Shown here piece by piece: positions 9,259 through 16,855 of a stretch of 55,213 bases of DNA (position 1 is the stretch's first letter; each line of letters begins with the position of its first letter). The DNA is from an uncultured Phocaeicola sp. Its GTDB lineage: Bacteria > Bacteroidota > Bacteroidia > Bacteroidales > Bacteroidaceae. The stretch is taken from positions 1 through 55,213 of the forward strand of contig CALUGI010000022.1 of assembly GCA_944320135.1 (NCBI GenBank), in the 5' to 3' direction. The notes under the pieces were generated by a model. That model had not been told where the DNA came from. It saw only the letters and a list, made by a program, of their open reading frames with translations, and ran no database searches. A program made the translations under genes and the position numbers.

Positions 9259-10407
9259 TTACTTTACGCCCACCAGTTCGTACTTTCGGCTTCCCAATCC
9301 TATCTTTTCCGCATGAGCCAGGCAAGTCTGGTATTCGGTGTTCGGATTCGTGTTGCAGAAGTGGTCGTGCCGGTCGTGGAAGTGCGGACTGGCCATTTCG
9401 TCTGCCAGCTGGCTTCCCGGCAGAGGCTTTTGCTTCAGGCAGGCGTCTACGCACGCTTGGTCGAGGGCTAGGGGGTCGAACGAGGCGAACATGCCTACAT
9501 CGGGAATGATTGGGGCGTCGTTTCCTGAATGGCAGTCGCACGTAGGGGAAACGTCGCATATCAATGAGATGTGGAAATTGGGCCTGCCGTACACCACCGC
9601 TTTTGTATATTCGGCCATCCTGCAGTTCAGCTCCTTGATTGCCGCATTTTGTGCGAAGTCGATAGCGTCGAAATTGCACGCGCCGATACACCTCCCGCAG
9701 CCCACGCAGTTTTCCGTATTGACAGTCATTGTTTTCCGTTCTTCGTCGAATGCCAGTCCGTTGTTGGCGCATTCGCGCATACACCGCTTGCATCCCCGGC
9801 AGCGGTCGGGGTCGATAATCGGTTTGCCGTTGCAATGCTGGTCTTTCTTTCCCGCTCTTGAGCCGCATCCCATTCCGATATTCTTTATCGTGCCTCCGAA
9901 TCCGGTCATTTCATGCCCTTTGAAGTGTGTCAGCGAGATGAAGATGTCGGCGTCCATGACGGCCCGTCCTATTCTTGCTTCTTTCACGTATTCGCCTCCG
10001 GGTACGGGCACCGCTATGTCGTCCGTACCTTTCAGGCCGTCGCCTATGATGACCGGACACCCTGCCGTGAGAGGAGTGAATCCGTTTTCCCATGCGCAGT
10101 ACAGATGTTCGATGGCATTCTTCCGGCTTCCCGGATACAAGGTGTTGCAGTCGGTGAGGAATGGCTTCCCACCGCATCGTTTCACCGTGTCGGCCACAGC
10201 TCTTGCGTAGTTGGGGCGGAGAAAGCTCATGTTTCCGAGTTCGCCGAAGTGCATTTTGACGGCAACAAATTTTCCGTCCATGTCCATTTGCTCCATGCCG
10301 GCGGCTTTTAGCAGTCTTTTCAGCTTGTCGGCCGGTCCTTCGTCCGGTTTGCACCGGAAATCGGTGAAGAATACTTTCGGCAAAGTTTGCGCGTTCTTTT
10401 CGTTCAT
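9259..10407 (-). CDS. DUF362 protein with two 4Fe-4S clusters
   Basis: A 382-aa cytoplasmic protein (no signal peptide) with a DUF362 body, residues about 10-185, followed by a two-cluster ferredoxin domain: CRGCKRCMREC (203-213) and CVGCGRCIGAC (234-244), each with the CxxCxxCxxxC spacing. The DUF362 part continues after the clusters. The family has no settled function; the clusters suggest electron transfer. The gene has its own promoter and is divergent from the small lipoprotein gene at 10533. The nearest downstream gene, rfbA, has no obvious link. All eight cluster cysteines are present. Confidence 0.85.
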   Translation of the reverse strand: MNEKNAQTLPKVFFTDFRCKPDEGPADKLKRLLKAAGMEQMDMDGKFVAVKMHFGELGNMSFLRPNYARAVADTVKRCGGKPFLTDCNTLYPGSRKNAIEHLYCAWENGFTPLTAGCPVIIGDGLKGTDDIAVPVPGGEYVKEARIGRAVMDADIFISLTHFKGHEMTGFGGTIKNIGMGCGSRAGKKDQHCNGKPIIDPDRCRGCKRCMRECANNGLAFDEERKTMTVNTENCVGCGRCIGACNFDAIDFAQNAAIKELNCRMAEYTKAVVYGRPNFHISLICDVSPTCDCHSGNDAPIIPDVGMFASFDPLALDQACVDACLKQKPLPGSQLADEMASPHFHDRHDHFCNTNPNTEYQTCLAHAEKIGLGSRKYELVGVK

Positions 10408-10444
10408 TGCGGTATGTCTCTTTTGGGGTTGGTTATATTCTCTA

Positions 10445-10452
10445 CAAAAATA
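10445..10452 (-). promoter_or_regulatory. -7 box for DUF362 gene
   Basis: Minus-strand TATTTTTG fits TAnnTTTG and lies 38 nt before the ATG at 10407. It shares the 125-nt divergent spacer with the promoter of the lipoprotein gene. No clear -33 element. Confidence 0.5.
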
Positions 10453-10507
10453 GTGAATTTTGTGATGCCGAATGATGGTTTGTGCGGCTTATTTCGGTTT
10501 TTTGAAT

Positions 10508-10515
10508 TATATTTG
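10508..10515 (+). promoter_or_regulatory. -7 box for lipoprotein/ATP-grasp pair
   Basis: TATATTTG fits TAnnTTTG and lies only 17 nt before the ATG at 10533, so the 5' untranslated part would be about 10 nt. A TTTG exists but about 25 nt upstream, which is too far for the usual spacing. Confidence 0.5.
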
Positions 10516-10532
10516 GCGGCAAAAGACGATTT

Positions 10533-10886
10533 ATGGACAAACGGCATTTTCTTATTGCGGCAATGTGTCTTATGACGCTGGCCGCCTGCACTCAGAAAAC
10601 GGAGCTTCCCGAAAACCCGAAAGATCAGGAAGAATACCGTGACTCGCAAGGAAACAGTTGGATATATAACGCTATGCTGATGCGCTGGGCCTTGATGCCG
10701 TCGGTTGCGAACGGCCTGACGGGTACGCATTACTATTATCCTCAGTCGGGCTCGTGGACCGACGCCAACGGCACGCGGGTAAATCAGCCTTCAAGCGTGA
10801 AGATGGCTCCTTCGTCGTCTGCCAAGTCCAAGTCGAGCGGCAACGTGTTCGGCACCACCCGCCGTTCTTCCGGCGTTCATGCGTAA
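10533..10886 (+). CDS. Small lipoprotein, partner of ATP-grasp ligase
   Basis: A 117-aa protein with a signal peptide and lipobox (LMTLAACTQ; Cys near residue 20), so a predicted lipoprotein of the cell envelope. After the anchor come a short charged stretch, SWIYNAMLMRWALM, a Tyr-rich segment THYYYPQSGSWTDANG and a Ser/Lys-rich tail ending GTTRRSSGVHA. I do not recognise a characterised family. It lies 17 nt before the YgiC-like gene. In E. coli ygiB-ygiC and yjfM-yjfC likewise pair a small envelope protein with this ligase type, so I infer a functional partner, possibly its substrate; sequence similarity to YgiB is not obvious by eye. Confidence 0.75.
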   Translation: MDKRHFLIAAMCLMTLAACTQKTELPENPKDQEEYRDSQGNSWIYNAMLMRWALMPSVANGLTGTHYYYPQSGSWTDANGTRVNQPSSVKMAPSSSAKSKSSGNVFGTTRRSSGVHA

Positions 10887-10903
10887 ACGGGGAGGGCAGA
10901 GGC

Positions 10904-12028
10904 ATGAAGCGTATCGATGTGACCCCGCGCGCCGATTATCGGGAAAAGATTGAGGCTTTGGGCTTTGACTTTCACGGCGACTATTGGCGGGAAGAAGCGT
11001 ATTATCTGCTTTCTTCGGAAGAAGTGGAAACGTTGGAGGCGGCTACGGCAGAGGCTTACCGCATGTATTGCGAGGCGGCGGAATACATTCTGACCGACAA
11101 GCCGGAGTTTATGGAGCGCATCCTGCGTCTTCCTCCGGAGATATGCCGGCGTATCCGGCAGTCGTGGGACGATGACGAACTGAGCCTTTACGGGCGTTTC
11201 GACTTTATGCTCGACCGGGCGGGAGTGCCGAAAATCCTTGAGTTCAATGCCGATACGCCGACTTCTTTGCTTGAGGCGTCAGTCATCCAATGGCAATGGA
11301 AAGAGGACTTGTTTCCCGGCAGCGACCAGTACAACGGCATCCATGAAGGGCTGGTGCAGTCGTGGAAGGACATGTTTCCGGCAGGGAGCGGGATTCATTT
11401 TGCCGGCGTGCTCGACGACCGTGAAGATACGGGTACGTTGCAGTATCTGGCGAGCACGGCTATGGAGGCGGGCTTTTCCACCCGCGTGCTCGACATGAAT
11501 GCGCTCAATCTTCAGGACGGGACTTTTTATGACCCCTCCGGCGAGAAGGTGGAGCGCTGCTTCAAACTTTATCCTTGGGAGTGGATGGTCGATGAAAGTC
11601 CTGACGGATGTCTGGCCGGCGTGCAGTGGGTGGAGCCTTTGTGGAAGCTGCTCATGTCGAACAAAGCCATCTTGAAAGTGCTGTTCGATTTGTTTCCCGA
11701 TTCGCCTTATGTGCTTCCTTGCCATTTGTCGCGTCCTGAAAACGGCCTGTTCTGCAAGAAGCCGGTCTTCTCTCGCGAAGGGCACAACGTAAGCGTGCTT
11801 GAAATAAAGGATTGGGAAGAGCGGGTGCGGCTGCCCGAAACGGAAGGCGACTACAACACGGGTGCATACGTGTATCAGGAATACGTCAGTCCTGCGGCTT
11901 ATGCCGGACGTTATCCCGTTGTCGGCTCATGGGTCGTGGGCGGCGAGCCTGCGGGCATCGGCATCCGCGAGAGCCGTTCGGAGGTGACCGACAATCTTTC
12001 GGAGTTCGTGCCCCATATTGTCGGATAA
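10904..12028 (+). CDS. Glutathionylspermidine synthase-like ATP-grasp protein (YgiC/YjfC type)
   Basis: A 374-aa protein of the GSP_synth ATP-grasp family. It starts MKRIDVTPRADYREKIEALG and shows FDFMLDRAGVPKILEFNADT and PTSLLEASVIQWQW (near 105-123), KLYPWEWM, LLMSNKAILKVLFDLFPD, then GAYVYQEY and the C-terminal VVGSWVVGGEPAGIGIRES. It has only the synthetase-type domain, with no N-terminal amidase, like YgiC and YjfC. The frame is open further upstream (from 10754), but that part overlaps the lipoprotein gene and is unlike the family, so 10904 is chosen. By family it should ligate an amine to a carboxylate with ATP; the substrate is unknown, and I do not claim glutathionylspermidine. Confidence 0.88.
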   Translation: MKRIDVTPRADYREKIEALGFDFHGDYWREEAYYLLSSEEVETLEAATAEAYRMYCEAAEYILTDKPEFMERILRLPPEICRRIRQSWDDDELSLYGRFDFMLDRAGVPKILEFNADTPTSLLEASVIQWQWKEDLFPGSDQYNGIHEGLVQSWKDMFPAGSGIHFAGVLDDREDTGTLQYLASTAMEAGFSTRVLDMNALNLQDGTFYDPSGEKVERCFKLYPWEWMVDESPDGCLAGVQWVEPLWKLLMSNKAILKVLFDLFPDSPYVLPCHLSRPENGLFCKKPVFSREGHNVSVLEIKDWEERVRLPETEGDYNTGAYVYQEYVSPAAYAGRYPVVGSWVVGGEPAGIGIRESRSEVTDNLSEFVPHIVG

Positions 12029-12142
12029 TTGCCGGCGGCGTTTCATGCAGACGAGGCGGCGTTCGGGACGGAACGCCGGGGCGTTTCAAGAATAAAAAAG
12101 AGAAAAACCTCCGGCAAGTATTGCGGAATTAAAAAATAATTG

Positions 12143-12150
12143 TACCTTTG
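12143..12150 (+). promoter_or_regulatory. -7 box for tRNA cluster
   Basis: TACCTTTG is an exact TAnnTTTG match, 37 nt before the first tRNA-Cys. The expected -33 position holds ATTG rather than TTTG. All three tRNAs are probably one transcript ending at the terminator at 12466. Confidence 0.6.
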
Positions 12151-12187
12151 CAACGCATTTGAGAAAAACGATGCGCAAGAGGAAGCC

Positions 12188-12259
12188 GGTTCCTTGGATG
12201 AGTGGCTTAGTCAACGGTCTGCAAAACCGTCTACGGCGGTTCGAATCCGCCAGGAACCT
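12188..12259 (+). tRNA. tRNA-Cys (GCA), copy 1
   Basis: A 72-nt cloverleaf: acceptor GGTTCCT/AGGAACC, anticodon stem ACGGT/ACCGT with loop CTGCAAA (anticodon GCA), T arm GGCGG-TTCGAAT-CCGCC, and discriminator T as usual for Cys. CCA is not encoded. Confidence 0.95.
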
Positions 12260-12284
12260 CTCGGAAGCGTCGGCGTTCTCTTTC

Positions 12285-12356
12285 GGTTCCTTGGATGAGT
12301 GGCTTAGTCAACGGTCTGCAAAACCGTCTACGGCGGTTCGAATCCGCCAGGAACCT
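12285..12356 (+). tRNA. tRNA-Cys (GCA), copy 2
   Basis: Base-for-base identical to the copy at 12188-12259 and separated from it by a 25-nt spacer. The same cloverleaf and GCA anticodon apply. A recent tandem duplication is the simplest explanation. Confidence 0.95.
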
Positions 12357-12361
12357 CCTTT

Positions 12362-12434
12362 GCACTCTTAGCTCAGTTGGTAGAGCAACTGACTCTTAAT
12401 CAGTGGGTCCAGGGTTCGAATCCCTGAGGGTGTA
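12362..12434 (+). tRNA. tRNA-Lys (CTT)
   Basis: A 73-nt cloverleaf: acceptor GCACTCT/AGGGTGT (two G-U pairs), D stem GCTC/GAGC, anticodon arm ACTGA-CTCTTAA-TCAGT giving anticodon CTT, T arm CAGGG-TTCGAAT-CCCTG, discriminator A. CCA is not encoded. It begins 5 nt after the second tRNA-Cys. Confidence 0.94.
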
Positions 12435-12465
12435 CTTTTCTACGAGAGATCATGCAGTTTATGAA

Positions 12466-12495
12466 AGTCCCGGATTTCGGTCCGGGGCTTTTTTT
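12466..12495 (+). terminator. Terminator of the tRNA cluster
   Basis: AGTCCCGGA and TCCGGGGCT form a 9-bp stem with a 6-nt loop followed by seven further T, 31 nt after the tRNA-Lys. The gene at 12533 ends from the other strand. Confidence 0.85.
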
Positions 12496-12532
12496 GTATA
12501 GGTTTGCCGCCGGCCTGCAATGCCGCGCCGGT

Positions 12533-13045
12533 TCATCCGGCGATGCGCGCCTTGAGCTTTTCCGCAATTTTTTCCGCATGTTCGCAGCTCAGCAGGTATT
12601 TCTTCCCTTTCCGCGTGCGGATAAAGAACGCTTGCTCGTAGTCTCCCACGTATGATGTGTAGTAGCCGATGTCGCGGTTGTAGAACCGTCCGATGTATCC
12701 GCACACCCCTCCGATGCCGAACACGCGGATATTTCCCGTGTTGCGGGGATCGTACATCCGCACCTCTTCCATGTCGGAATAGGGGATGCGCAGTGTTCCG
12801 GCTCCTTTTGTCAGAGTCAGGCTGGTGTCGTCGAGGGCGATTTCTTTGGGGGCGTACACTAAAATGGAAACTAACGAAAGAAGTATAATGAGGATGACGC
12901 ACCCGAAGAGCGCCTGCATTCCGGTTGAAGGGCTGTGCATGAAGTCGCGGAGGGGAATCAGCAGTCCGAAAACAATGAGAATCGGGATGACAATCCACGT
13001 GATGAGCCTTGCGCTTTTGCTCAGTGTTACCTTTTCTTTAGTCAT
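12533..13045 (-). CDS. Membrane protein with PH-like domain
   Basis: A 170-aa protein with two N-terminal membrane helices (about residues 10-30, LITWIVIPILIVFGLLIPL, and 42-63, ALFGCVILIILLSLVSILVY) followed by a soluble part of about 100 residues beginning PKEIALDDTSLTLTKG. The pattern of strands, the IPYSDMEEVRMYDPRN segment and a final helix (CEHAEKIAEKLKARI) match bacterial PH domains. Function is unknown. Read from the minus strand it converges on the tRNA cluster. The frame is clear; the PH assignment is by pattern only. Confidence 0.75.
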   Translation of the reverse strand: MTKEKVTLSKSARLITWIVIPILIVFGLLIPLRDFMHSPSTGMQALFGCVILIILLSLVSILVYAPKEIALDDTSLTLTKGAGTLRIPYSDMEEVRMYDPRNTGNIRVFGIGGVCGYIGRFYNRDIGYYTSYVGDYEQAFFIRTRKGKKYLLSCEHAEKIAEKLKARIAG

Positions 13046-13140
13046 GTTTGATAGGATTAGGTTGAAAACTTCCGCAAGTTAGCCAAAATATTCCGTCCGT
13101 GCAAGCCTTTTGCCGTCATGCGGCGGAGAACGGATTCGCT

Positions 13141-13278
13141 ACGGCTCTTTTCATTTAATATCATTTTATTTAATGTCATTGCCCGTAGGGGCGGACCCGT
13201 GTGTCCGCCTGATAGTGCTATGGCGATGTCTCTGGGCAGACATACGGGACTGCCCCTACGGATGAGCGAAAGAGCCGT
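13141..13278. repeat. Nested palindromic intergenic element
   Basis: Within the 480-nt gap 13046-13527 an outer inverted pair ACGGCTCTTT (13141-13150) / AAAGAGCCGT (13269-13278) encloses an inner pair CCGTAGGGGC (13183-13192) / GCCCCTACGG (13252-13261). Two smaller G/C-rich segments, GGGGCGGACCCGTGTGTCCG and GGGCAGACATACGGGACTGC, lie inside. The GTAGGGGC...GCCCCTAC style is typical of dispersed REP- or MITE-like repeats. It has no ORF and may be an RNA hairpin or a non-autonomous mobile element. Confidence 0.6.
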
Positions 13279-13343
13279 GCGGATTCGGTAATGCAGGTAG
13301 CATCTTCTGTAAAATGTTTACAAGAGATGTGGAGGAAACGTTG

Positions 13344-13351
13344 TATTTTTG
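13344..13351 (+). promoter_or_regulatory. -7 box for DUF3737 gene
   Basis: TATTTTTG fits TAnnTTTG. It lies 176 nt before the ATG at 13528, so the leader would be about 170 nt, GC-rich and without an ORF of note. No TTTG at -33. Confidence 0.4.
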
Positions 13352-13527
13352 CAGCGTGAACAAAACGGTTCGGCGGTCCGGAAGCCGGAACGCAACGGGG
13401 CCAGCCGTGAAAATGCCTCCTGTTTCCGTCGGAAAGCGGCGGCGTTGGGGCCGGAATGCGCCCGTTTTCTTTGGAAAACCCGGCGATCCGTAGGGCATTC
13501 ATCCGTTAACGACAAATTAAGTAGATT

Positions 13528-14376
13528 ATGCAACTGATTAAAGACAAAGAATTTGGCGGCGAACGTCCGTTGTTCGCTTCGCACGACCTTCATCTGGATA
13601 ATGTGACAATCCTTGCGGGCGAGTCGGCCATCAAGGAGTGCAGCAACATCGTGGCCACCGGCTGCCGTTTCGAGGGGAACTATCCTTTCTGGCATGTGCA
13701 TGGCTTCACTATCGACCGTTGTTATTTTGCAGTGGGAGGACGGTCGGCCTTGTGGTATTCGGATTATCTGACAATGAGGGATACCGTAATCGACGCGCCC
13801 AAGATGTTTCGCGAAATGAACGACATCGACATTGAAAATGTGGTGATGAACGATGCCGACGAAGTGTTCTGGCGCTGCAACCGCATTCGGGTGAAGAACC
13901 TGAAGCTCCACGACGGCACTTATCCGTTCATGTTCAGCCATGACATTTATGTGGACGGATTGGAGAGCGACAGCAAGTATGTGTTCCAGTATGTGAAGAA
14001 CGCGGAAATCCGCAATGCCAAGATTACTACGAAAGATGCGTTCTGGGAGGTGGAGAACGTCACCATCTACGATTCCGAACTCAACGGAGAGTATCTGGGG
14101 TGGCACTCGAAGAACCTTCGTCTGGTGAACTGCCATATCTCAGGCGAGCAGCCGCTTTGCTATGCGCGCGACCTGGTGTTGGAAAACTGTACTTTTGCTC
14201 CCGACTGCGACCGCGCTTTCGAGTATTCCACGCTGGACGCCGACATTCGGGGGGCCATTGCAAACATTAAAAATCCCACGTCGGGACGTATTGTGGCCGA
14301 CTCCATCGGTTCGGTCACTTTGGATGAAAACATCAAGCTACCCGCCGACTGTGTGATTGAACGGCGAAACGGATGA
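13528..14376 (+). CDS. DUF3737 family protein (right-handed beta-helix)
   Basis: A 282-aa protein beginning MQLIKDKEFGGERPLFASHD, the hallmark start of DUF3737. It is built of short repeated rungs with recurring N/D and hydrophobic positions (for example LHLDNVTILAGESAIKECSN, GFTIDRCYFAVGGRSALW, FREMNDIDIENVVMNDADE), as expected for a right-handed parallel beta-helix. There is no signal peptide, so it is probably cytoplasmic. No function is established for the family and I see no catalytic motif. It converges with the DUF4186 gene at 14379, with only 2 nt between the stops. Confidence 0.88.
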   Translation: MQLIKDKEFGGERPLFASHDLHLDNVTILAGESAIKECSNIVATGCRFEGNYPFWHVHGFTIDRCYFAVGGRSALWYSDYLTMRDTVIDAPKMFREMNDIDIENVVMNDADEVFWRCNRIRVKNLKLHDGTYPFMFSHDIYVDGLESDSKYVFQYVKNAEIRNAKITTKDAFWEVENVTIYDSELNGEYLGWHSKNLRLVNCHISGEQPLCYARDLVLENCTFAPDCDRAFEYSTLDADIRGAIANIKNPTSGRIVADSIGSVTLDENIKLPADCVIERRNG

Positions 14377-14378
14377 TT

Positions 14379-14792
14379 TTATGCGCCGGGCATCTGCCTG
14401 CGAATCCATTCCATCAGCACTTCCACGGCATAGCGTTGTTCTGAGGCGGTCAGTTCGCGCCCGGCAGGGATGCGGTGCCATTTGGCGAGGCAGCCCCGAC
14501 AGCAGCATCCCGTGGCGTGCTGGGCGATGAACACGGGGTGTCCGTGCATGGGGGTCTGCCTTCCGTCGTTGGGGATGACGGCTGGCGCCAGCCGCTTGCG
14601 GATGAAGTCTTCCGCATGGCGGCGGATGGTGTCCGTCCCTTTTCGGCGGACGTATTCTATGTCGGCTGCATTCAGCCGGAAGCGGCTTCTGAACGCAGAG
14701 CGCGAAAGCCGTTCAAACAATTCGTCAAAGCGGTATGACGTTTCGGCTTGCGGATTTTCAAACATGTCGGAAGCAAACGGGCTGTTTTTCAT
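14379..14792 (-). CDS. DUF4186 family protein
   Basis: A 137-aa cytoplasmic protein. The core ERLSRSAFRSRFRLNAADIE followed by DTIRRHAEDFIRKRLAPA, TPMHGHPVFIAQHATGCCCR and GCLAKWHRIPAGRELT is the DUF4186 pattern. Conserved His and the clustered Cys residues (CCCRGC) suggest a metal site, which is inference. Function is unknown. The 5' side is a 306-nt gap; no promoter of the usual type was picked out for it. Confidence 0.85.
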   Translation of the reverse strand: MKNSPFASDMFENPQAETSYRFDELFERLSRSAFRSRFRLNAADIEYVRRKGTDTIRRHAEDFIRKRLAPAVIPNDGRQTPMHGHPVFIAQHATGCCCRGCLAKWHRIPAGRELTASEQRYAVEVLMEWIRRQMPGA

Positions 14793-15023
14793 AATCGGAA
14801 TCGTTTTCGGACAAAGTTACGAAAACGGCAGAATCTGCAAGCCTTTTCCGGAAGCCTTTTCACGCTTTGTGCGGAACGCCGGGGCTTTCCGGTCGGATTG
14901 CCGCCGCGTTTTTTTGTCGGGCGTGCGGCGTTTTCCGGAGTTTCGTTTCCTTTTTGAATTTCAAGGGAAAACGTGTGCGGGAAGCCTAACGTGTATTTTT
15001 TACAATTAAAATCGCGGAAAAGT
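14793..15023. other. Non-coding gap with GC-rich degenerate sequence
   Basis: Together with the promoter at 15024 this fills the 306-nt space between the DUF4186 and GH51 genes. About 14850-14970 is rich in CCG/CGG and TTTTCCGG words similar to those in other gaps of this window (25200-25450, 49080-49200, 52500-52590). No convincing ORF or RNA gene was seen. Confidence 0.5.
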
Positions 15024-15054
15024 TTTGCCGTGCAAATAAAATCTTTTATTTTTG
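15024..15054 (+). promoter_or_regulatory. Promoter of GH51 gene
   Basis: TTTG (15024-15027), 19 nt, TATTTTTG (15047-15054): an exact fit to the Bacteroidetes consensus, 45 nt before the ATG at 15099. Confidence 0.75.
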
Positions 15055-15098
15055 CGTCAGAACAGTTTTTTATCCATTACCTCTTAAAATTTCAGATT

Positions 15099-16637
15099 AT
15101 GAGAAATGCAGTATTGGGCGTGGCCTTGTGCTTTTCGGCTACGCTTCTTGCCCGGCCGGATGCCACAGTGACCATTCATCCGGAGCAGGGAAAACAAATC
15201 ATTCCGAAAGAAATTTACGGACAATTTGCGGAACATCTCGGCACGTGCATCTATGGCGGGCTGTGGGTAGGCGAAGGTTCTTCGATTCCCAATGTCAGCG
15301 GCTACCGCACGGACGTGCTCGAAGCGCTGAAGGAGCTGAAGGTGCCTGTACTTCGCTGGCCGGGAGGCTGCTTTGCCGACGAATATCATTGGATGGACGG
15401 AATCGGGCCGCGCGAGAACCGCCCGCGAATGGTGAACAACAACTGGGGAGGCACCGTGGAAGACAACAGCTTCGGCACGCACGAGTTTCTCAATCTCTGT
15501 GAGATGTTGGGGTGCGAGCCTTATATCAGCGGCAACGTGGGGAGCGGAAGCGTAGAGGAAATGGCCAAATGGGTGGAATACATGACCTCTGAGGCGGGAA
15601 GTCCGATGGCCGACCTGCGCAGGAAGAACGGGCGCGAGAAGCCGTGGAAAGTGAAATACTTCGGCGTTGGCAACGAAAGTTGGGGATGCGGAGGAAGCAT
15701 GCGCCCGGAATACTACTCCGATTTGTACCGCCGTTATTCCACGTATTGCCGCAATTATGACGGCAACGTGCTGTTCAAAATAGCCAGCGGAGCGAGCGAT
15801 TACGATTACAACTGGACGGAAGTGCTGATGAACAACATCGGGCATCGCATGGACGGGGTTTCTTTACATTATTATACGGTGGCCGGATGGACAGGAAGCA
15901 AAGGCTCTGCCACCAAGTTTACCAATGACGACTATTACTGGACGCTGGGCAAGTGCCGCGAGATTGAAGACGTGCTGAAACGCCACATTGCCATCATGGA
16001 TAAGTATGACCCGAAGAAGCAGATTGCGCTGATGGTGGACGAATGGGGAACCTGGTGGGACGAAGAGCCGGGGACGGTGCCGGGCCATCTTTATCAGCAG
16101 AACACCATGCGCGACGCTTTCGTGGCTTCTCTCTCGCTCGACATCTTCCATAAATATACCGACCGCGTGAAGATGACGAATATCGCCCAGATTGCCAATG
16201 TGCTCCATTCGATGATTCTTACCAAGGACGACAAGATGGTGCTGACTCCCACTTACCATGTGTTCAAGATGTACAACGTGCATCAGGATGCGACTTATCT
16301 GCCTTTGGATTTGGAGTGCGAGCGGAAAATCGTGCGCGACGACCGTATCCTGCCTATGGTGAGTGCAACGGCTTCACGCGACAAAGACGGGAAAATTCAT
16401 GTCTCCTTGTCGAATGTCAATCTGGAAGGCGAACAGGAAATTACGGTGAAGATAGACGGGCAGGCCGTCAAAAGCGTAAAAGGCACCATCCTTACGTCTG
16501 CGAATATTGACGACTACAACACTTTCGACAATCCGGACACCGTTGCGCCGAAAGAGTTTAAAGATGCGAAAATCACGAAAGGCGGCCTGACAGTGACGCT
16601 TCCTGCCAAGTCAATCGTGACGCTGGAAGTGGATTGA
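15099..16637 (+). CDS. Alpha-L-arabinofuranosidase, GH51
   Basis: Retaining glycosidase that releases arabinofuranose from arabinan or arabinoxylan side chains. The 512-aa protein has a signal peptide (about 1-18), then [18 protein letters not shown] (39-56), [14 protein letters not shown] (85-98), the acid/base in GNESWGCGG (E193) and the nucleophile in VDEWGTWW (E315), followed by the C-terminal beta domain. The frame is open to 14973, but the promoter at 15024-15054 and the signal peptide support 15099. It is probably periplasmic or surface exposed. No SusC/SusD genes or other glycosidases adjoin it, so it is not in an obvious polysaccharide utilisation locus. Confidence 0.93.
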   Translation: MRNAVLGVALCFSATLLARPDATVTIHPEQGKQIIPKEIYGQFAEHLGTCIYGGLWVGEGSSIPNVSGYRTDVLEALKELKVPVLRWPGGCFADEYHWMDGIGPRENRPRMVNNNWGGTVEDNSFGTHEFLNLCEMLGCEPYISGNVGSGSVEEMAKWVEYMTSEAGSPMADLRRKNGREKPWKVKYFGVGNESWGCGGSMRPEYYSDLYRRYSTYCRNYDGNVLFKIASGASDYDYNWTEVLMNNIGHRMDGVSLHYYTVAGWTGSKGSATKFTNDDYYWTLGKCREIEDVLKRHIAIMDKYDPKKQIALMVDEWGTWWDEEPGTVPGHLYQQNTMRDAFVASLSLDIFHKYTDRVKMTNIAQIANVLHSMILTKDDKMVLTPTYHVFKMYNVHQDATYLPLDLECERKIVRDDRILPMVSATASRDKDGKIHVSLSNVNLEGEQEITVKIDGQAVKSVKGTILTSANIDDYNTFDNPDTVAPKEFKDAKITKGGLTVTLPAKSIVTLEVD

Positions 16638-16664
16638 CGCCGCTTCTTTATATTGGAGAGGAAT

Positions 16665-16698
16665 GTCCCGATGTTTTGCTTGGAGCATCGGGACTTTT
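16665..16698 (+). terminator. Terminator after GH51 gene
   Basis: GTCCCGATG and CATCGGGAC form a 9-bp stem with a 12-nt loop and a following TTTT, 28 nt after the stop codon. Confidence 0.85.
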
Positions 16699-16731
16699 CG
16701 TATGCGTTGATATTCAGGTTATTCGGAATTG

Positions 16732-16792
16732 TGTAACAGAAATGTAACATGATGTTACATCTTCTTTAACTCGTTGAAACAGTTTTGTAACA
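16732..16792 (+). promoter_or_regulatory. PhoB-type direct-repeat array before the pst operon
   Basis: Six heptamers resembling TGTAACA start at 16732 (TGTAACA), 16743 (TGTAACA), 16753 (TGTTACA), 16765 (TTTAACT), 16775 (TGAAACA) and 16786 (TGTAACA), i.e. one per helical turn on the same face. PhoB/PhoP-family regulators bind 11-bp-period direct repeats of this kind. The last repeat ends 10 nt before GACTTTTG (16802-16809), a near match to the -7 consensus, which suits an activator bound next to a weak promoter. The genes that follow are all phosphate-uptake genes. Confidence 0.65.
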
Positions 16793-16855
16793 TCGTTTCC
16801 CGACTTTTGCAGCGTGAAATAAAAGTTGAATATAGGCATGTTATTAAAAGGTGAA

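Noticed and set aside
16743-16760. ATGTAACATGATGTTACAT as a simple palindromic operator
   Set aside because: It is explained better as two of six direct repeats with about 11-bp spacing; the symmetry arises because TGTAACA and TGTTACA are near-complementary.
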